A stretch of DNA of 64,000 bases from Curtobacterium sp. VKM Ac-1376 (GTDB lineage: Bacteria > Actinomycetota > Actinomycetes > Actinomycetales > Microbacteriaceae): positions 1 through 64,000 of the forward strand of contig NZ_JADKRV010000013.1 in NCBI RefSeq assembly GCF_015351025.1. The letters run 5' to 3'. Under the pieces are notes generated by a model. It worked only from the letters and a program-made list of their open reading frames with translations. It was not told the origin of the DNA and made no database searches. Below, one piece after another: positions 51,059-58,617 of this stretch. The position numbers were made by a program, and so were the translations under genes. Each line of letters begins with the position of its first letter. Position 1 is the first letter of the stretch.

Positions 51059-51725
51059 GAACGTCCGGGAGCAGGACCTCGAGCAACGTGCCGCCCAGCA
51101 CGCCGCGCTCGGCGACGTCGCGCGGCTCGCGATCGTCGACCTGCTCGCCGCCTCCGATGCCAGCCCGAGCGAGCTCCGCGCAGCGCTCGGAGTCGCCGCC
51201 CCGCTGCTCGCCCACCACCTCCGCGTCCTCGAACAGGCCGGGCTCGTCGCACGACGGCGGTCCGACGGCGACGGACGGCGCAGCTACCTGCACCTCGAGC
51301 CGTCCGCCGCACCCCACGGGTCGGCCGCTCCGCAGCGCCCCGTGTCCCGCGTGCTGTTCGTGTGCACCGGCAACTCCTCGCGGTCGCCGCTGGCAGCGGG
51401 TGTCTGGGCAGAGGTCAGCGACGTCCGCTCGGAGTCCGGCGGGACGCGTCCCGCGAAGGCGATCGCACCCGGCGCCCTCGCCGTCGCCGCCCGGCACGGG
51501 CTCGACCTCGGCCACCACGTCCCGCGGTCCTTCCGTGGACTCGTCGCCGACGGCGACCTCGTCGTCACCGTCTGCGACCGCGCCCACGAGGCCATCGACG
51601 ACGGCGACGCCCTGCACTGGTCGCTACCGAACCCCTCGCGCCTCGGTACCCCCGAGGCGTACGAGGACACCTACGCGGAACTCCGGTCCCGCGCCACGGC
51701 GCTCGCCGAGCGCCTCGCCGCCTGA
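51057..51725 (+). CDS. ArsR repressor fused to a low-molecular-weight phosphatase domain
   Basis: The 222-residue protein joins an ArsR/SmtB winged helix (about 10-82, with RLAIVDLLA and HHLRVLEQAGLVARRR) to an LMW phosphatase/ArsC-like domain from about 97. The latter has the P-loop C103-TGNSS-R109 and PNPSRLGTPEAYEDTYAEL with the general-acid position replaced by Asn-Pro. I see no Cys pair typical of ArsR metal sites in the N-terminal part. The fusion could sense the oxyanion or redox state through Cys103. It is divergent from chrA-arsC and sits on its own operator. Confidence 0.88.
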   Translation: MNVREQDLEQRAAQHAALGDVARLAIVDLLAASDASPSELRAALGVAAPLLAHHLRVLEQAGLVARRRSDGDGRRSYLHLEPSAAPHGSAAPQRPVSRVLFVCTGNSSRSPLAAGVWAEVSDVRSESGGTRPAKAIAPGALAVAARHGLDLGHHVPRSFRGLVADGDLVVTVCDRAHEAIDDGDALHWSLPNPSRLGTPEAYEDTYAELRSRATALAERLAA

Positions 51726-51743
51726 CGCGGCCCCACGAGCTGG

Positions 51744-51783
51744 ACGCCCCGATGAGATCCCCCCTCCTCATCGGGGCGTTCTT
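51744..51783 (+). terminator. Intrinsic terminator after the ArsR-fusion gene
   Basis: A perfect 13-bp stem (51744-51756 with 51767-51779) and 10-base loop is followed by TCTT. Confidence 0.85.
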
Positions 51784-51827
51784 CACGCATCCTGCACATC
51801 CTGGGTGCACCGGGGCCGACACCGACG

Positions 51828-52062
51828 TACAGTCGCCGGAAGCTACCCCGCGGAACCCTATCCGCGGGTGCCCGACCCCCCGTTACCGGGCTGGCCTCGT
51901 CATGACCACAGCGTCGAACCCGACGGCGTCGTAGCGCGAGGACGTCTGCTCCTGACCCGAACTCGTGGCAGACGTCCTCGCACCTCACCGACTACCCTTC
52001 GACGGGTCGGCCTGCTCTCGCACCCGAGGACACGCGTACCGACACAGACCACGGGGGACACC
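51828..52062 (+). promoter_or_regulatory. Long structured leader of a small lipoprotein gene
   Basis: TACAGT (51828-51833) is a -10 candidate, implying a leader of over 200 bases. It can fold an 8-bp hairpin (51847-51854 with 51861-51868) and a perfect 14-bp hairpin (51936-51949 with 51968-51981). The piece 51911-51937 (CGAACCCGACGGC, then GTAGCGCG) recalls the 3-prime part of ydaO-type c-di-AMP riboswitches, but the match is partial. I call it a candidate regulatory RNA only. Confidence 0.4.
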
Positions 52063-52392
52063 ATGCACCAACGCGCCATCAGCGCCATCATCGCGACGAT
52101 CGCACTGGCGGTGACGCTGAGCGGTTGCACGGCATCCGCCTCGACGACGCGAACGGTCACGCCCGAGGCGTTCGAGCGGGTGGTCGTCACAGCGCTCGAG
52201 AAGATCTCCGACGCCACCCCGGAGGTCGACTGCGGCGAGGACGACATCGCGATCGAGGACGGCGCCGACGTGCACTGCGACGTGAACACCGCCGGGTACG
52301 ACGTCGTCTACGACTCGGTCGCCTCGATCAGCACCGACGGCGGCGACGCGTACCACGTCGACGTGCAGGTGGACGACCAGCCGAAGGGCTGA
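52063..52392 (+). CDS. Small lipoprotein, DUF4333-like
   Basis: The 109-residue product has a signal ending LSGC (Cys about 22) and an acidic exported domain with two Cys (DCGEDD and HCDVN), the pattern of DUF4333-type lipoproteins. GGGGGAC lies upstream of the ATG. Function unknown. Confidence 0.7.
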   Translation: MHQRAISAIIATIALAVTLSGCTASASTTRTVTPEAFERVVVTALEKISDATPEVDCGEDDIAIEDGADVHCDVNTAGYDVVYDSVASISTDGGDAYHVDVQVDDQPKG

Positions 52393-52415
52393 TCGCCCGC
52401 CTGCACCGCACCGCA

Positions 52416-52457
52416 GGGCGCAACCAGGGCAGCGCCGGGCGCAACCAGGGCGGTGCC
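52416..52457. repeat. Two tandem 21-bp repeats
   Basis: GGGCGCAACCAGGGC plus AGCGCC or GGTGCC occurs twice back to back between two convergent lipoprotein genes; the last base touches the stop of the minus-strand gene. Confidence 0.8.
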
Positions 52458-52954
52458 TAGCGGTCCGACGCCTCGACGACGCAGCTCTCGACGCGCTGGG
52501 CGGTGTCGGAGTCGGCGCTGAACGAGGACGGCGCATCCGACACAGGCGTCGACTCGTCGGCGATGGCGTCCTTCGCGGGCTCGTTGACCGCGTACAGCGG
52601 GCCGTCGAAGTCGTCCGCTTTCGGGTCTGCGGTGGTCGCCCAGACGGTGACCTCGTCGTCGTTCGGGTCGTTGCTGTCGTCCGGCACGATCGTTGCGCCG
52701 AGGTACCAGCCGCCGTCGCCCTTCTGGACGTTCGCGAACTCGGCGGTGTCGTGCGGTCCGACCGCCTCGTCGATCATGTCGACCGCGGCGCTCGAAGCCA
52801 CGTCGCACTGCGTCGACTGCGACTTCTCCTCGGAGCCGGGCACCTTGCCGACCGGGTTGATGTTCTGCGCTCCACCCGGGTCGCAGGCGGTGAGCAGGAG
52901 GGCAAGGGTGGCGGCGCCGAACAGCGCCGTGACGGTCTTCGCTCGCGTGGACAT
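52457..52954 (-). CDS. Putative lipoprotein
   Basis: I do not recognise the family. The 165-residue product has a signal ending LTAC (Cys about 24), two more Cys (TQCDV and SCVVE) and a very acidic exported part with GGWYLGATIVPDD. ATG 52954 follows a -10 element directly. Confidence 0.75.
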   Translation of the reverse strand: MSTRAKTVTALFGAATLALLLTACDPGGAQNINPVGKVPGSEEKSQSTQCDVASSAAVDMIDEAVGPHDTAEFANVQKGDGGWYLGATIVPDDSNDPNDDEVTVWATTADPKADDFDGPLYAVNEPAKDAIADESTPVSDAPSSFSADSDTAQRVESCVVEASDR

Positions 52955-52961
52955 GCCGCCG

Positions 52962-52967
52962 AACGTA
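52962..52967 (-). promoter_or_regulatory. -10 element of a leaderless lipoprotein gene
   Basis: On the minus strand TACGTT ends seven bases before the ATG at 52954. Confidence 0.6.
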
Positions 52968-53011
52968 GGCGTTCCGTGGTGAGTGGCGATTCAGGAGGAG
53001 CGCGCCCCGGC

Positions 53012-53060
53012 GACGGACGGGAGGCCCGGCGCACGTCGTGCCCCGGGCCTCCCGTCCGTC
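53012..53060. repeat. Palindrome of the GACGGACGGGAGGC family
   Basis: Perfect 18-bp arms (53012-53029 and 53043-53060) with an inner GCAC/GTGC pair follow the stop of the SDR gene by 11 bases, so it probably also serves as its terminator. Confidence 0.85.
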
Positions 53061-53071
53061 TGCTTGCCCCG

Positions 53072-53905
53072 CTACAGGATCGGGGTACCGCCCGTGACGG
53101 CGACGCGCGCACCCGAGACGTAGCTGCCGTCGTCGCTGGCGAGCAGGACGTACACCGGCGCGAGCTCAGCCGGCTGGCCGGGACGGCCGAGCGGGGACTG
53201 CTTGCCGAACTGCTCGACTTCCTCCGGCGGCATGGTCGAGGGGATGAGCGGCGTCCAGATCGGCCCCGGCGCGACGCTGTTGACGCGGATGCCCCGGTCG
53301 CCCAGCAGCTGCGCGAGCGCGGCCGACAGGTTGGCGACACCGGCTTTGGTGACGTCGTACGGCGCGAGGTTCGGCTTCGGGTTGTCGGAGTTCACCGAAC
53401 TCGAGCCGATGATGGACGACCCGGGGCCGAGGTGCGGCAGGGCCGCCTTGACGAGGTGGAAGTACGCGCTGAGGTTCGTCGCGAGCGTGTGGTCCCACTC
53501 CTCGTCGCTGATCTCCTCGATCGTCTCGTGGGTCATCTGGTAGGCGGCGTTGTTGACGAGGACGTCGAGCCCACCGAGTTCGGAGACGGCTTGGTCGATG
53601 ACCGACCGGCAGTAGGCGGGGTCGCTGACGTCACCCGGGAACAGCACGGCCTTGCGCCCGGACTCCTCGATCCACCGCTTCGTGTCCTGCGCGTCGTCCT
53701 CTTCCTCGGGGAGGTAGCTGATCAGGACGTCCGCGCCCTCACGGGCGAAGGCGATCGCGACGGCCTTGCCGATACCGCTGTCGCCGCCGGTGATGACAGC
53801 GCGCTTGTCGGTCATCTTGCCGGAGCCGCGGTAGGACTCCTCGCCGTGGTCGGCCTTCGGGGTCAGTTCCTGTTCACTGCCCGGGGGCTGCTGCTGGTCC
53901 GTCAT
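53072..53905 (-). CDS. SDR-family oxidoreductase, general-stress type
   Basis: The 277-residue enzyme has a polar Gln/Glu/Pro-rich N-terminus of about 30 residues, then GGDSGIG, NNAAYQM, a Ser strand IGSSSVNS and the catalytic YDVTK. The overall form matches the GSP39/YdaD-like group of NAD(P)-dependent SDRs found in stress regulons. ATG 53905 has GGGAG six bases upstream. Confidence 0.9.
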   Translation of the reverse strand: MTDQQQPPGSEQELTPKADHGEESYRGSGKMTDKRAVITGGDSGIGKAVAIAFAREGADVLISYLPEEEDDAQDTKRWIEESGRKAVLFPGDVSDPAYCRSVIDQAVSELGGLDVLVNNAAYQMTHETIEEISDEEWDHTLATNLSAYFHLVKAALPHLGPGSSIIGSSSVNSDNPKPNLAPYDVTKAGVANLSAALAQLLGDRGIRVNSVAPGPIWTPLIPSTMPPEEVEQFGKQSPLGRPGQPAELAPVYVLLASDDGSYVSGARVAVTGGTPIL

Positions 53906-53970
53906 GTCACTCCCTGTGGTCGGTTTCCCTTGACCGCCCCGATGGTCGGCGACCGCCACTGAACGCCGGT

Positions 53971-54333
53971 TCAGACATGCGGGCGCTGGGGATCTGCTGG
54001 CCCGTCGTCCGCCGCCCCGCTCGTCAGGTCCGAGCGGGTGTCAGCGTGGATCGCGTCGTCGTGCTCGAAGGTCAGCGCGGAGGCGCGCAGCCGCGCCACG
54101 AACTCGACGTCCTCGCGCTCGAGCTCGTCCTCCTCGGCGTCCTCGACCACGAGCTGACTCGATGGCCCGATGAGCACCTTCGTGGTCGTCATCGTCCCGT
54201 CCGCTGCGACCGCGGGGACCGCGACGGTGTCAGCCCGGTTGCCGCCCGCGAGCGCCGCCGCGTACTCGATGACCGCGTCGGCGACGTCGTCACTCGTCAG
54301 GATCGTGGAGCGATCGTACTGGATGTGCTTCAT
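53971..54333 (-). CDS. Hypothetical acidic protein
   Basis: I do not recognise the family. The 120-residue product is very acidic, with TTTKVLIGPSSQLVVEDAEEDELE at about 50-73 and a disordered Asp-rich tail. It has no signal peptide or membrane span. TTGGAGG lies eight bases before the ATG. It diverges from the AraC-type regulator by 108 bases, which may control it. Confidence 0.7.
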   Translation of the reverse strand: MKHIQYDRSTILTSDDVADAVIEYAAALAGGNRADTVAVPAVAADGTMTTTKVLIGPSSQLVVEDAEEDELEREDVEFVARLRASALTFEHDDAIHADTRSDLTSGAADDGPADPQRPHV

Positions 54334-54441
54334 GTGTCCGGCCTCCAAGGACACAGCCAACAGGCCGCTTGCTGGTCGCCGTACAGAAAACGCGGCGCGT
54401 CGCGCATTGCGCGGAGGTCGACATGCCGGGAGGATCAACAC

Positions 54442-55401
54442 GTGCCCGAGATGATCCACCGCGTCCAGCGGGAGACCCAGACCCACGAGCCGTCCGTCGC
54501 GGCCGAGGCGATGGCACGGACGCACATCACCCACGGGCTCTCGGTGGAACCGACGGGGTCCGAGTTCGTGTTCGAGGAACGGGTGCGCGGGTCTGATCTG
54601 CTCGCGCTCGAGTCGACGCGGTCCACCGCTGTGGTGACCGGGGTGATGGAGCCCGGCAGCGCGATGATGATCCTCTGGATGAAGTCCGGGTCGGGCCACC
54701 TCGACGACAACCCGCTGAAGATCGGTCGACCCGTCCTCTTCCGGCAGGGCCCGCAGCGCTTCCGGTGGATCGACTGCACCAAGGACGTCCTGCGCATCGA
54801 CCGCGCGATCGTCGAGCAGGTCGCGGCCGAACGCGGCGACTGGGCGCCGGGACCGCTGGAGTTCCGCCCGCGGCACGTGCCCGAGGGTCCGACGTTGGCT
54901 GCCTGGTGGCTCATGGTCCGTTCCGTCGCGGAAGAGGTCCTGCGCGGTCCCGACGAGGTACCGGTGGAGCGCGAGCGCGAGCTTGCACGGTTCGCGGCGG
55001 GCGGCCTGCTCACCGCGATCCCGCACTGGCCGGTGGGGCAGCACGAGCCCCCGGTGGTGGCCGCGACAGCGCGGTTCGCCCGTGCCGAGGCCTTCCTGCT
55101 CGACCACGCGACCGAGCAGATCACCGTCGAGGATGTCGCCGAGGCCGCGGGACTCAGTGTCCGCGGGGTGCAGGCGGCGTTCCAGCGGCACCACGGGATC
55201 ACCCCGACGATGTACCTGCGGCGGATCCGGCTCCTGCTCGCCCGCGAGCAGCTCGAGGCCGGTGACGGACGGAGCGTGGCGGAGATCGCGCGCGCGACGG
55301 GCTTCGCACACCTGGGCCGGTTCGCCGGCAGCTACCGTCAGGAGTTCGGTGAGCTGCCCCGGCAGACCGCATCGACCGCGCGCGAGGACTCCCGCGTCTA
55401 G
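54442..55401 (+). CDS. AraC-family transcriptional regulator
   Basis: The 319-residue protein has an N-terminal cupin-like ligand domain (about 35-130) and two HTH units at the end: ITVEDVAEAAGLSVRGVQAAFQ at about 228-249 and VAEIARATGFAHLGRFAGSY near 279-298, the usual AraC pattern. GTG 54442 is chosen because GGGAGG lies eight bases upstream. Confidence 0.88.
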   Translation: MPEMIHRVQRETQTHEPSVAAEAMARTHITHGLSVEPTGSEFVFEERVRGSDLLALESTRSTAVVTGVMEPGSAMMILWMKSGSGHLDDNPLKIGRPVLFRQGPQRFRWIDCTKDVLRIDRAIVEQVAAERGDWAPGPLEFRPRHVPEGPTLAAWWLMVRSVAEEVLRGPDEVPVERERELARFAAGGLLTAIPHWPVGQHEPPVVAATARFARAEAFLLDHATEQITVEDVAEAAGLSVRGVQAAFQRHHGITPTMYLRRIRLLLAREQLEAGDGRSVAEIARATGFAHLGRFAGSYRQEFGELPRQTASTAREDSRV

Positions 55402-55518
55402 CACCGCGTGGCCCCGCAAGAATCCCGCAACCGCCCGTCGCCCAGCCGCCCGACACCCCGGCGCCGTCCTACGTTGTCGCTGAACGCCAGACTCTCCGAC
55501 ACGATGACTGGAGGCCCG

Positions 55519-56130
55519 ATGGCCGACTCAGCAGCACCACCCGTCCCGACCCCACCCGCGGCGGTGGCTGCGCCGTCGACCTTCGCCCGCCGGCTCGTCG
55601 AGGACGCTGCCCAGGCCCGGGAACACCTCGTGCTGACCGCACTGCTCGGGTCACCGCTCCTGCCGCGGATCGTGCGGCGCGCACTGCTCACAGCGGCCGG
55701 CTCGCGCGCAGGGTCGGGCCCCGGTGCCGGGTTCTCGCTGACAGGGAACCCGCGGCTCCTCACGATCGGCCGAGGCGTCTTCTTCAACCGCGGCGTCACC
55801 GTCGAGGCCGTCGCCCCCGTCACGATCGGCGCGAACACGGCGATCGGGATGCAGGCCCTCATCATGACGAGTCACCACGACATCGACGCCGAGGGCCGAT
55901 GGAGCGACGTCGCGACCGGGCGCCCGGTCGTGATCGAGGAGCACGTCTGGATCGGGGGTCGAGCGACGATCCTGCCCGGAGCCCACATCGAGCACGACGT
56001 CGTGGTGGCGGCCGGCGCAGTGGTCGCGGGGCGTCTGCTCGCGCACGGCGTGTACGCCGGAGTGCCGGCGAAGCGTATCCGTGAGCTGGCCCCGACGGCG
56101 CGGCCAGCTGCTTCCGACGTGACCGTCTGA
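55519..56130 (+). CDS. Hexapeptide-repeat acyltransferase
   Basis: The 203-residue enzyme has a left-handed beta-helix of the NodL/maltose-acetyltransferase type: VTIGANTAIGMQALIMTSHHD, then VVIEEHVWIGGRATILPG and AAGAVVAG, ending YAGVPAKRI. Such enzymes O-acetylate sugars or lipids using acetyl-CoA. The N-terminal 60 residues are an extra helical piece. TGGAGG is five bases before the ATG. Confidence 0.87.
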   Translation: MADSAAPPVPTPPAAVAAPSTFARRLVEDAAQAREHLVLTALLGSPLLPRIVRRALLTAAGSRAGSGPGAGFSLTGNPRLLTIGRGVFFNRGVTVEAVAPVTIGANTAIGMQALIMTSHHDIDAEGRWSDVATGRPVVIEEHVWIGGRATILPGAHIEHDVVVAAGAVVAGRLLAHGVYAGVPAKRIRELAPTARPAASDVTV

Positions 56131-56255
56131 CGGCAAGGCGGCGCGGGCGGCCCCGCCACGGGCCTCCAGACCGCGGCGCTTCCGCCGCGACGTCCGCTCT
56201 GACACCATGATCACGACGCGGGCGACGGCGCCCGCGCAGGACGAGGGAGACCGTG

Positions 56256-56672
56256 ATGACCGTGCGCCTCAACCCCTACCTCGGGTTCCGCAGCGGAGCC
56301 CGAGACGCGCTGGAGTTCTACCATTCCGTCTTCGGCGGGACGCTCACCATCGGTACGTACGGCGAGGCCGGGATCAGCCAGGATCCGGCTGAGGCCGACA
56401 AGGTGATGCACGGGCAGCTCGACGGCGAGGACGGTCTGCTGCTCATGGCGTCCGACGCGCCGGCGGGCATGCCGACCCCGACCGAGAGCAGCATCTCGCT
56501 GTCGCTCAGCGGTGACGACCACGAGACGTTGACGCGCCGGTGGAACTCCCTGGCTGAGGGCGCGTCGGTCATCGAGCCGCTCACGACGGCACCGTGGGGC
56601 GACACCTTCGGCATGCTCACCGATCGCCACGGGGTCACGTGGATGGTGAACATCACCGGCGCGGGGAACTGA
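56256..56672 (+). CDS. VOC-family (PhnB-like) protein
   Basis: The 138-residue protein is of the glyoxalase/bleomycin-resistance fold: NPYLGFRSGARDALEFYHSVFGG at the start (residues 6 on) and GDTFGMLTDRHGVTWMVNI at the end. The PhnB-like subgroup usually lacks some metal ligands; function is unknown. Its last 20 bases overlap the end of the convergent methyltransferase-like gene. Confidence 0.88.
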   Translation: MTVRLNPYLGFRSGARDALEFYHSVFGGTLTIGTYGEAGISQDPAEADKVMHGQLDGEDGLLLMASDAPAGMPTPTESSISLSLSGDDHETLTRRWNSLAEGASVIEPLTTAPWGDTFGMLTDRHGVTWMVNITGAGN

Positions 56673-57600
56673 CCAGCGCCGAACCGACTCGCGCCGGCAC
56701 CGGCCGACGCGGCACCCAGCAGCGGACCTGCTCGGCGTACCGGCGGAAGTCGTCGCCGAAGCGTTGCTCGAGGTCGGCCTCCTCGAGCGGACGGACGATG
56801 CAGTTCCAGACGACCGACCCGGCGATCGCGTACACGACCACGAGCCACGACGACAGCATCAGGCCGACGGCGACGCCCTGGGTGATACCGGCCAGTGCCA
56901 TCGGGTTGCGCACCGAGCGGTACGGACCGGCCACGACGAGCCGGTTCGCCGACGCCGAGGGCAGCGGCGTGCCGGCGCCCTTCGTCGACATCGCCGAGGC
57001 TGACGCGATGCCCAGGGCGCTCGCGAGCAGGAGCACGACGGCCCCGAGCACGAACAGGCCGGAGCCCAGGGGAGTGGGGAGCGTCGGGTGGAGCCGCCAG
57101 CGGTGCTCGGCGAACGCGTTGACGAGCGGGAGGACCCCGAGGAACAGCCCCCAGAACACGACGATCTGCACCACCGTCGCGGCGACGTGACGGGACAGCG
57201 GGGCATCCGCGTCGGCGACCTGCAGCCGGAGCGGGCCGGAGGTCAGCCACTCGGTCGGGATCCGCCCCAGCAGCACCAGGGCCGACGCCAGTATCGAGCC
57301 GACGGCAGCGGCGAGCATGACCAGCACCCCCGCGCCGGCCTCGCCGGTGACGGTGGCCCAGACGGCGAGTCCTCCCAGGACCAGCACGGTCCAGGCCGCC
57401 GTGACGAGCGCCGCCGCCCGGACGCCCGCCGCGGCGAGGGCCGAGCCAACGACGAACAGTGGGACGTCCAGGACGGCGACGAGCACCGGGTCGAGCGAAC
57501 CGAGCGTCGCCGTCCGCACCCAGGGCAGCGTGGGCACGGCGGTCCACCAGGCCGCTCCGCCGACGGCTTGCAGCGCGTAGTACAGCCGGCCCCAGGACAT
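56653..57600 (-). CDS. Isoprenylcysteine carboxyl methyltransferase-like membrane protein
   Basis: The 315-residue membrane protein has about seven spans and the ICMT/PEMT signature: GPYRSVRNPMALAG near residue 225 and RPLEEADLEQRFGDDFRRYAEQVRCWVPR near 265. Such bacterial proteins bind S-adenosylmethionine; the methyl acceptor is not known. ATG 57600 follows a TACCGT -10 element. Confidence 0.86.
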   Translation of the reverse strand: MSWGRLYYALQAVGGAAWWTAVPTLPWVRTATLGSLDPVLVAVLDVPLFVVGSALAAAGVRAAALVTAAWTVLVLGGLAVWATVTGEAGAGVLVMLAAAVGSILASALVLLGRIPTEWLTSGPLRLQVADADAPLSRHVAATVVQIVVFWGLFLGVLPLVNAFAEHRWRLHPTLPTPLGSGLFVLGAVVLLLASALGIASASAMSTKGAGTPLPSASANRLVVAGPYRSVRNPMALAGITQGVAVGLMLSSWLVVVYAIAGSVVWNCIVRPLEEADLEQRFGDDFRRYAEQVRCWVPRRPVPARVGSALVSSPRR

Positions 57601-57606
57601 GGGTGC

Positions 57607-57612
57607 ACGGTA
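57607..57612 (-). promoter_or_regulatory. -10 element of the leaderless methyltransferase-like gene
   Basis: On the minus strand TACCGT ends six bases before the ATG at 57600. Confidence 0.55.
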
Positions 57613-57636
57613 GCAGTGCGACGCGCTGCTGCCGGA

Positions 57637-57780
57637 TCAGTCCTGGCGGTTGATCTGTCCGAGCCAGCGTCCGAACGCCGGCGTGCGGTCCTCGTGCAGC
57701 GCGGAGAGGACGGGCTTCGGCAGGCACGTGCGCTCGTCGTCGATCGCGGCGCCGGTGCTCTTGTGGAGTTCGAGGCTCAT
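57637..57780 (-). CDS. Small 47-residue ORF
   Basis: The frame encodes a Leu/Lys/Arg-rich soluble peptide starting MSLELHKSTGAAIDD and containing FGRWLGQ. AAGGAG lies before the ATG, which is the reason to report it. I do not recognise it. It directly follows the alcohol-dehydrogenase remnant and could be part of that decayed locus. Confidence 0.4.
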   Translation of the reverse strand: MSLELHKSTGAAIDDERTCLPKPVLSALHEDRTPAFGRWLGQINRQD

Positions 57781-57835
57781 GGTGGGCTCCTTCGTGGTCG
57801 GTGCAGAGTTCGACGCCGGGCGGGTCCGTTCCATT

Positions 57836-57999
57836 CCCGTCGGGTCGAACTGTCCCGCTGCGACCATGTCGATGAGCGGCGGCGTGACCGAGTGGTGGTC
57901 GCAGTTCCCCATCCGGACCGTGAGGTTCTTGAGCATCGCCTCGCCGGTCGGGTAGTGCTGGGTCCTCGGCGTTGTAGTTGTAGTCGACGACCTCGCAGC
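57836..57999 (-). pseudogene. Remnant of a zinc-type alcohol dehydrogenase
   Basis: Two fragments in different frames look like the NAD-binding and C-terminal parts of a medium-chain alcohol or formaldehyde dehydrogenase: CEVVDYNYNAED first, then GEAMLKNLTVRMGNCDHHS and PPLIDMVAAGQFDPT. The sequence between them in intact enzymes is missing and there is no start, so it is a deletion remnant. Confidence 0.65.
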
Positions 58000-58032
58000 G
58001 CGGCACTGACGACGTCGGGCACAATGGACGGC

Positions 58033-58248
58033 GTGAACGAGACGGGCATGCCGCGCTTCCGACGGATCTGGTCGACGGTGCAGGTCGGCGTGCTCGCCGT
58101 CGCAGTGGCGTTCTGCGTCGTGATGCTGGTGATCGGACAGGGCAAGCTCGACCGGGTCTACGCCGTCGCCGCCGTGTTCTTCGGTCTGGCGCTCGTCGGG
58201 CACAGCACCTACCTGTGGCTCGTCGCCCGGAGCAACCGTCGCGCCTGA
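58033..58248 (+). CDS. Small membrane protein
   Basis: The 71-residue product has two spans (about 14-34 and 43-62) linked by GQGKLDRVY, and a basic tail. GTG 58033 or ATG 58024 could be the start; CACAAT ends seven bases before the GTG, so a leaderless start there is plausible. Function unknown. Confidence 0.6.
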   Translation: MNETGMPRFRRIWSTVQVGVLAVAVAFCVVMLVIGQGKLDRVYAVAAVFFGLALVGHSTYLWLVARSNRRA

Positions 58249-58281
58249 CCGCTCGGCTCGACCCCGTGCTGCCAGCACGGG

Positions 58282-58542
58282 TCAGCCGAACCGCAGGGCG
58301 AGCGGGACGAGCAGTCCCGCCACCCACACGAGCACCATCACGAGGGCCGCGGCCGCGATGAACCGCCGGCGACGGCGGAGCTTCGGACTCCGCTCATCGC
58401 CCCACATCTGCGTCCGCACGAGCACCCGGTTCGCCTGCTCGACGACCCGCCGCACCTCGGGGTCCTCCAGGTCGAGCGTGCCGGCGCGGGCGTGCTCCGC
58501 GATGACCGCGGCTTCGTCAGCGGTCAGGTCGTCCTTGCGCAT
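58282..58542 (-). CDS. Small membrane-anchored protein
   Basis: The 86-residue product is acidic and helical at first (about 3-50), then has the basic run PKLRRRRRF and one C-terminal span. It has a tail-anchored layout with the N-terminus inside. Unknown function. Confidence 0.65.
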   Translation of the reverse strand: MRKDDLTADEAAVIAEHARAGTLDLEDPEVRRVVEQANRVLVRTQMWGDERSPKLRRRRRFIAAAALVMVLVWVAGLLVPLALRFG

Positions 58543-58617
58543 GCCCCATCTTCGCACCGGGCGGAGGGGTACGCCCCGGCTGTACGGCGACGGACCACCG
58601 ACGGGTACCAAGGATGC

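Noticed and set aside
56318..58327. 669-residue minus-strand frame across the methyltransferase-like gene
   Set aside because: It runs through the pseudogene and the small ORFs in a different frame and shows shadow composition.
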